Source: DATFKA01 sp042095835
GTDB lineage: Bacteria > Bacteroidota > Bacteroidia > Chitinophagales > Saprospiraceae
NCBI GenBank assembly: GCA_042095835.1
Contig: JBELML010000100.1
Span: forward strand, 1 to 24,197
DNA length: 24,197 nucleotides
Reading direction: 5' to 3'
Shown: piece by piece, positions 22,077 through 24,197 of the stretch
Layout of the letters: each line of letters begins with the position of its first letter
Position numbering within the stretch: the first letter of the stretch is position 1
Position numbers and translations under genes: made by a program
The notes under the pieces: model-generated
What the model was told of the DNA's origin: nothing
Databases searched by the model: none
What the model saw: only the letters and a program-made list of their open reading frames with translations

Positions 22077-24126
22077 GCTATCACAACTGTATAAACTCCA
22101 ACAACTCCAGCTCCCGGTACCTCCATTTCAAAGCATCGACTACCAGACCTTTCTCCGTCAACAAGGTACCAGTGATCTCCTGCTTAAGTATCCAGTAGCC
22201 GTACGATCTACTTTTGAAGAAGAAGATGGTGCGAATAAGAGTTACGCAGGCCATTTTCACACCGCATTACAAGTCGAGGAAGCCCAGCTCAAAGACAGCA
22301 TCCAGGAAGTTTTTCAATCTTATCCCTATCAAGAGGGGCAGCAAGTGATTGTACAAGAAATGATTGATCCATTGCTGAGTGGTGTCCTTTTTGCCTACCG
22401 AAAGGGCGTTTGGAAACTAGAAGTAGCTCGTGGATTAGGAGAGCAGATCGTCAGTGGACAAATCAATGCAGAAAGTTTTTTATTACCCCAATTCAACAAA
22501 GCAGATCGCTTTTGGGGAAAGTGGTTTAGGTTTTGGAAAGGCTGCCCAATCGAAGATCGTTCTATTGAAAAGGCACTGATTGACCTTTCTGTATCTACCC
22601 AACTGCTGCTATCACAATCGCCAGAAGCCCCCGAAGGTCTAGATATAGAGTTTTCAATTACTGCGAAAGGTCTCTATTTTTTACAAGCCAGACCCATTAC
22701 CACATCCGAAGAGCAAGAATGGGTGCTGACGAGTGCAAATCATAAAGAGATTTTACCACCACAGCCTTCGCCTTTGATGACAGATGTTATCAGCAGTGCA
22801 GGTGAAGACTTGTTTGATTTTTACCGTGGTTTAGATCCGAGTTTGGCCAAGCAGCCTTTTTTGGTAGAAACCTCTGGTATGCCTTGGATTAACCTATCTG
22901 CCCTGCTTGGTATGATGGTCCATTGGGGTTTACCAACTTCGCTAGTTGCCCAATCGGTTGGTGCAGTAGATGTGTATAAGGTTGGCTTTCGTTGGTGGCG
23001 TTTTCTTACAAAAATTCCTGTTTTTTTGCGTATGCAGTTTCAGCAGTTGGGGATCAAAAATAAAATAGAAAAATGGGCAATGCAGCAGGAGGTACAGATT
23101 AGAAAACAGCAACAAAAAAGGGTGTTGCTTTGGCAAGATCAACCAGCTGAGGCTTTAAAGCAGACCCTAGCCGACTTCCGAAAGGGGTATATAGAGTTGG
23201 TCACCTACATGCAATTACTCACCGGAGCAATGTCTGGGCCCGTTGCTCTCATTCGGAGATGGGGTTGGTTAGAAAAATATGCCCTTTCTGATAGTGCCAG
23301 CACCAATTATTTCAAAGCCTACCAAGCATTTGTACAAGGCGATTTGGATAGAGAAAGGTTTTTAACAGCCTACGGTCATCGTGGTTTTTACGAGTCGGAC
23401 ATAGGACAAAGGCGCTTTTGGGAGTATTCAGAAGCGGATTGGAACCAACTAAAACCTAGCACTAAAAGCCAGCAAAAACCTACAGAACAAAGCTCCAAAA
23501 AAGTTCCTTTTTTACTTCAACCTATTTATCAGTTGATCCATACCAGAGAGTGGATTCGCCACCAAAGCATGCGTTTTTTCTGGGCTTATCGCAGAGAACT
23601 ATTGGAGCAAACTAAAGCCCATTTAGGAGAGGATTTCGACTTCTCCAAATATAAGGCAGCAGACTTAATCAAGTCTATTGAAAACCCAAAACAAATAATA
23701 AGACCCGAATATCCCATTCCTTCAGGCTGGGACCTGAACACCTTTCTGTCGAATCAACTTGGCAGACGTATTCAAATACATTTCAACAAAGGGGACCAAC
23801 AACAAAAGCAAGGCATCGGTATTTATCCGGGCAAAATCAAAGGTCAGGTGTGGCGGGTAAGTGCGGCTGATTTCACTCAATTGAAAGTACCAGACTACGA
23901 TAAAATCATCTTAGTAGCCGATGCCTTAGATCCTGGGTGGATTCCCTTTTTCACCCAGGTAGATGGCGTGGTCTCTTACGTTGGAGGTTTGCTTTCGCAC
24001 GCATCTATCATCTTGCGAGAAGCCAAAGTGCCTTCTATTACCCAAATTCCGGAGGACATTCTTTTAGAAGAAGGAGATTGGATAGAAATAGATGGAAAGA
24101 CTGGTTCCATCACAAATGTTGATTGA
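22069..24126 (+). CDS. PEP-synthase / rifampin phosphotransferase-like protein
   Basis: A 685-residue protein with the architecture of the PEP-utilising/Rph group. Residues ~1-210 form an ATP-binding domain (VAVRSTFEEEDG with Arg46, KSYAGHFHT, VIVQEMIDPLLSGVLFA, LDIEF at 191-195, LQARPI at 205-210). A helical middle part includes YGHRGFYESDIG (435-446), also found in Rph-like proteins. The C-terminal swivelling phosphohistidine domain has GGLLSHASIILREAKVPSI with His644 as the phosphate carrier. Such enzymes move the beta-phosphate of ATP through that histidine to an acceptor: pyruvate in PpsA, rifamycin in Rph. At 685 residues it lacks the C-terminal barrel of true PEP synthase, so it is not PpsA; the acceptor is unknown. 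Overlap with the preceding hydrolase-like gene suggests a shared small-molecule substrate. Confidence 0.85.
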   Translation: MSKLSQLYKLQQLQLPVPPFQSIDYQTFLRQQGTSDLLLKYPVAVRSTFEEEDGANKSYAGHFHTALQVEEAQLKDSIQEVFQSYPYQEGQQVIVQEMIDPLLSGVLFAYRKGVWKLEVARGLGEQIVSGQINAESFLLPQFNKADRFWGKWFRFWKGCPIEDRSIEKALIDLSVSTQLLLSQSPEAPEGLDIEFSITAKGLYFLQARPITTSEEQEWVLTSANHKEILPPQPSPLMTDVISSAGEDLFDFYRGLDPSLAKQPFLVETSGMPWINLSALLGMMVHWGLPTSLVAQSVGAVDVYKVGFRWWRFLTKIPVFLRMQFQQLGIKNKIEKWAMQQEVQIRKQQQKRVLLWQDQPAEALKQTLADFRKGYIELVTYMQLLTGAMSGPVALIRRWGWLEKYALSDSASTNYFKAYQAFVQGDLDRERFLTAYGHRGFYESDIGQRRFWEYSEADWNQLKPSTKSQQKPTEQSSKKVPFLLQPIYQLIHTREWIRHQSMRFFWAYRRELLEQTKAHLGEDFDFSKYKAADLIKSIENPKQIIRPEYPIPSGWDLNTFLSNQLGRRIQIHFNKGDQQQKQGIGIYPGKIKGQVWRVSAADFTQLKVPDYDKIILVADALDPGWIPFFTQVDGVVSYVGGLLSHASIILREAKVPSITQIPEDILLEEGDWIEIDGKTGSITNVD

Positions 24127-24197
24127 AGCTGTTTAAAGTTCTCTTGTTGGGCTATCAAAAACATCTTTTAAGGCTACTCTTCGTTAAAAAGCCTCAG
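24127..24197. other. Right-edge non-coding stretch
   Basis: No gene. The last bases contain CGTTAAAAAGCCTC, 14 bases that also occur (complement) inside the palindromic element at about 13008-13022; another copy could begin here but the window ends. Confidence 0.35.

Noticed and set aside
22069..24126. Calling the gene ppsA or rph
   Set aside because: It lacks the PEP-synthase barrel, and rifampin as substrate cannot be deduced from shared domain motifs.
24181..24197. Another copy of the palindromic element at the right edge
   Set aside because: Only 14 bases (CGTTAAAAAGCCTC) match the inner part of the element before the window ends; too short to call.

Overview
The window looks like chromosomal DNA from a member of the Bacteroidota, most likely the Saprospiria (Lewinella/Haliscomenobacter type). 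The evidence is a type IX secretion (T9SS) sorting domain, a DUF4249-type lipoprotein, a giant secreted DUF11/GEVED-type repeat protein, promoters of the -33 TTTG / -7 xAnnTTTG kind, and few Shine-Dalgarno sites. The genus is inference. Two runs of exactly 100 N (2737-2836 and 12508-12607) are scaffold gaps, and both lie inside tandem repeats.

Layout. 1-66: edge copy of a palindromic mobile-repeat terminus. 302-6532 (-): 2076-aa secreted repeat protein with eight ~101-aa units. 7257-8777 (-): unrecognised all-helical protein. 9119-9656 (-): frameshifted C-terminal remnant of a T9SS-secreted protein. 9752-11254 (-) and 11330-12295 (-): a GT39-type membrane glycosyltransferase and a ring-cleaving (VOC) dioxygenase. 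12404-13078: repeat-rich spacer with an 8-bp minisatellite and a 165-bp perfectly centred palindromic MITE-like element. 13142-13771 (+): beta-carbonic anhydrase with a terminator. 13845-15694: no convincing protein gene, but three copies of a candidate small-RNA transcription unit on the minus strand, each with a conserved promoter and a terminator. 15794-16738 (+): DUF4249-like lipoprotein.

16750-21187 (-) holds a compact gene set. It is transcribed from a class III nucleotide cyclase/degenerate SIR2-like/effector-associated-domain protein, through an nSTAND1-type NTPase and a winged-helix/transmembrane/LysM protein (4-bp ATGA overlap), to a MoaD/ThiS-like small protein ending in Gly-Gly. 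This looks like a signalling or conflict (immune-type) module that couples envelope sensing to a STAND switch and a nucleotide cyclase. That function is inferred from domain content only.

21297-24126 (+) is a divergent pair overlapping by 8 bp: an alpha/beta-hydrolase-fold protein whose nucleophile serine is replaced by glycine, and a PEP-synthase/rifampin-phosphotransferase-like protein.

The most novel-looking items are the triplicated ncRNA unit (14180-15707) and the cyclase-SIR2-like/STAND/LysM/MoaD operon. Caution on the second: the STAND protein is split at an A6 run, and the pseudogene at 9119-9656 also shows two apparent one-base losses in homopolymers. Sequencing error must therefore be excluded before the split is interpreted.
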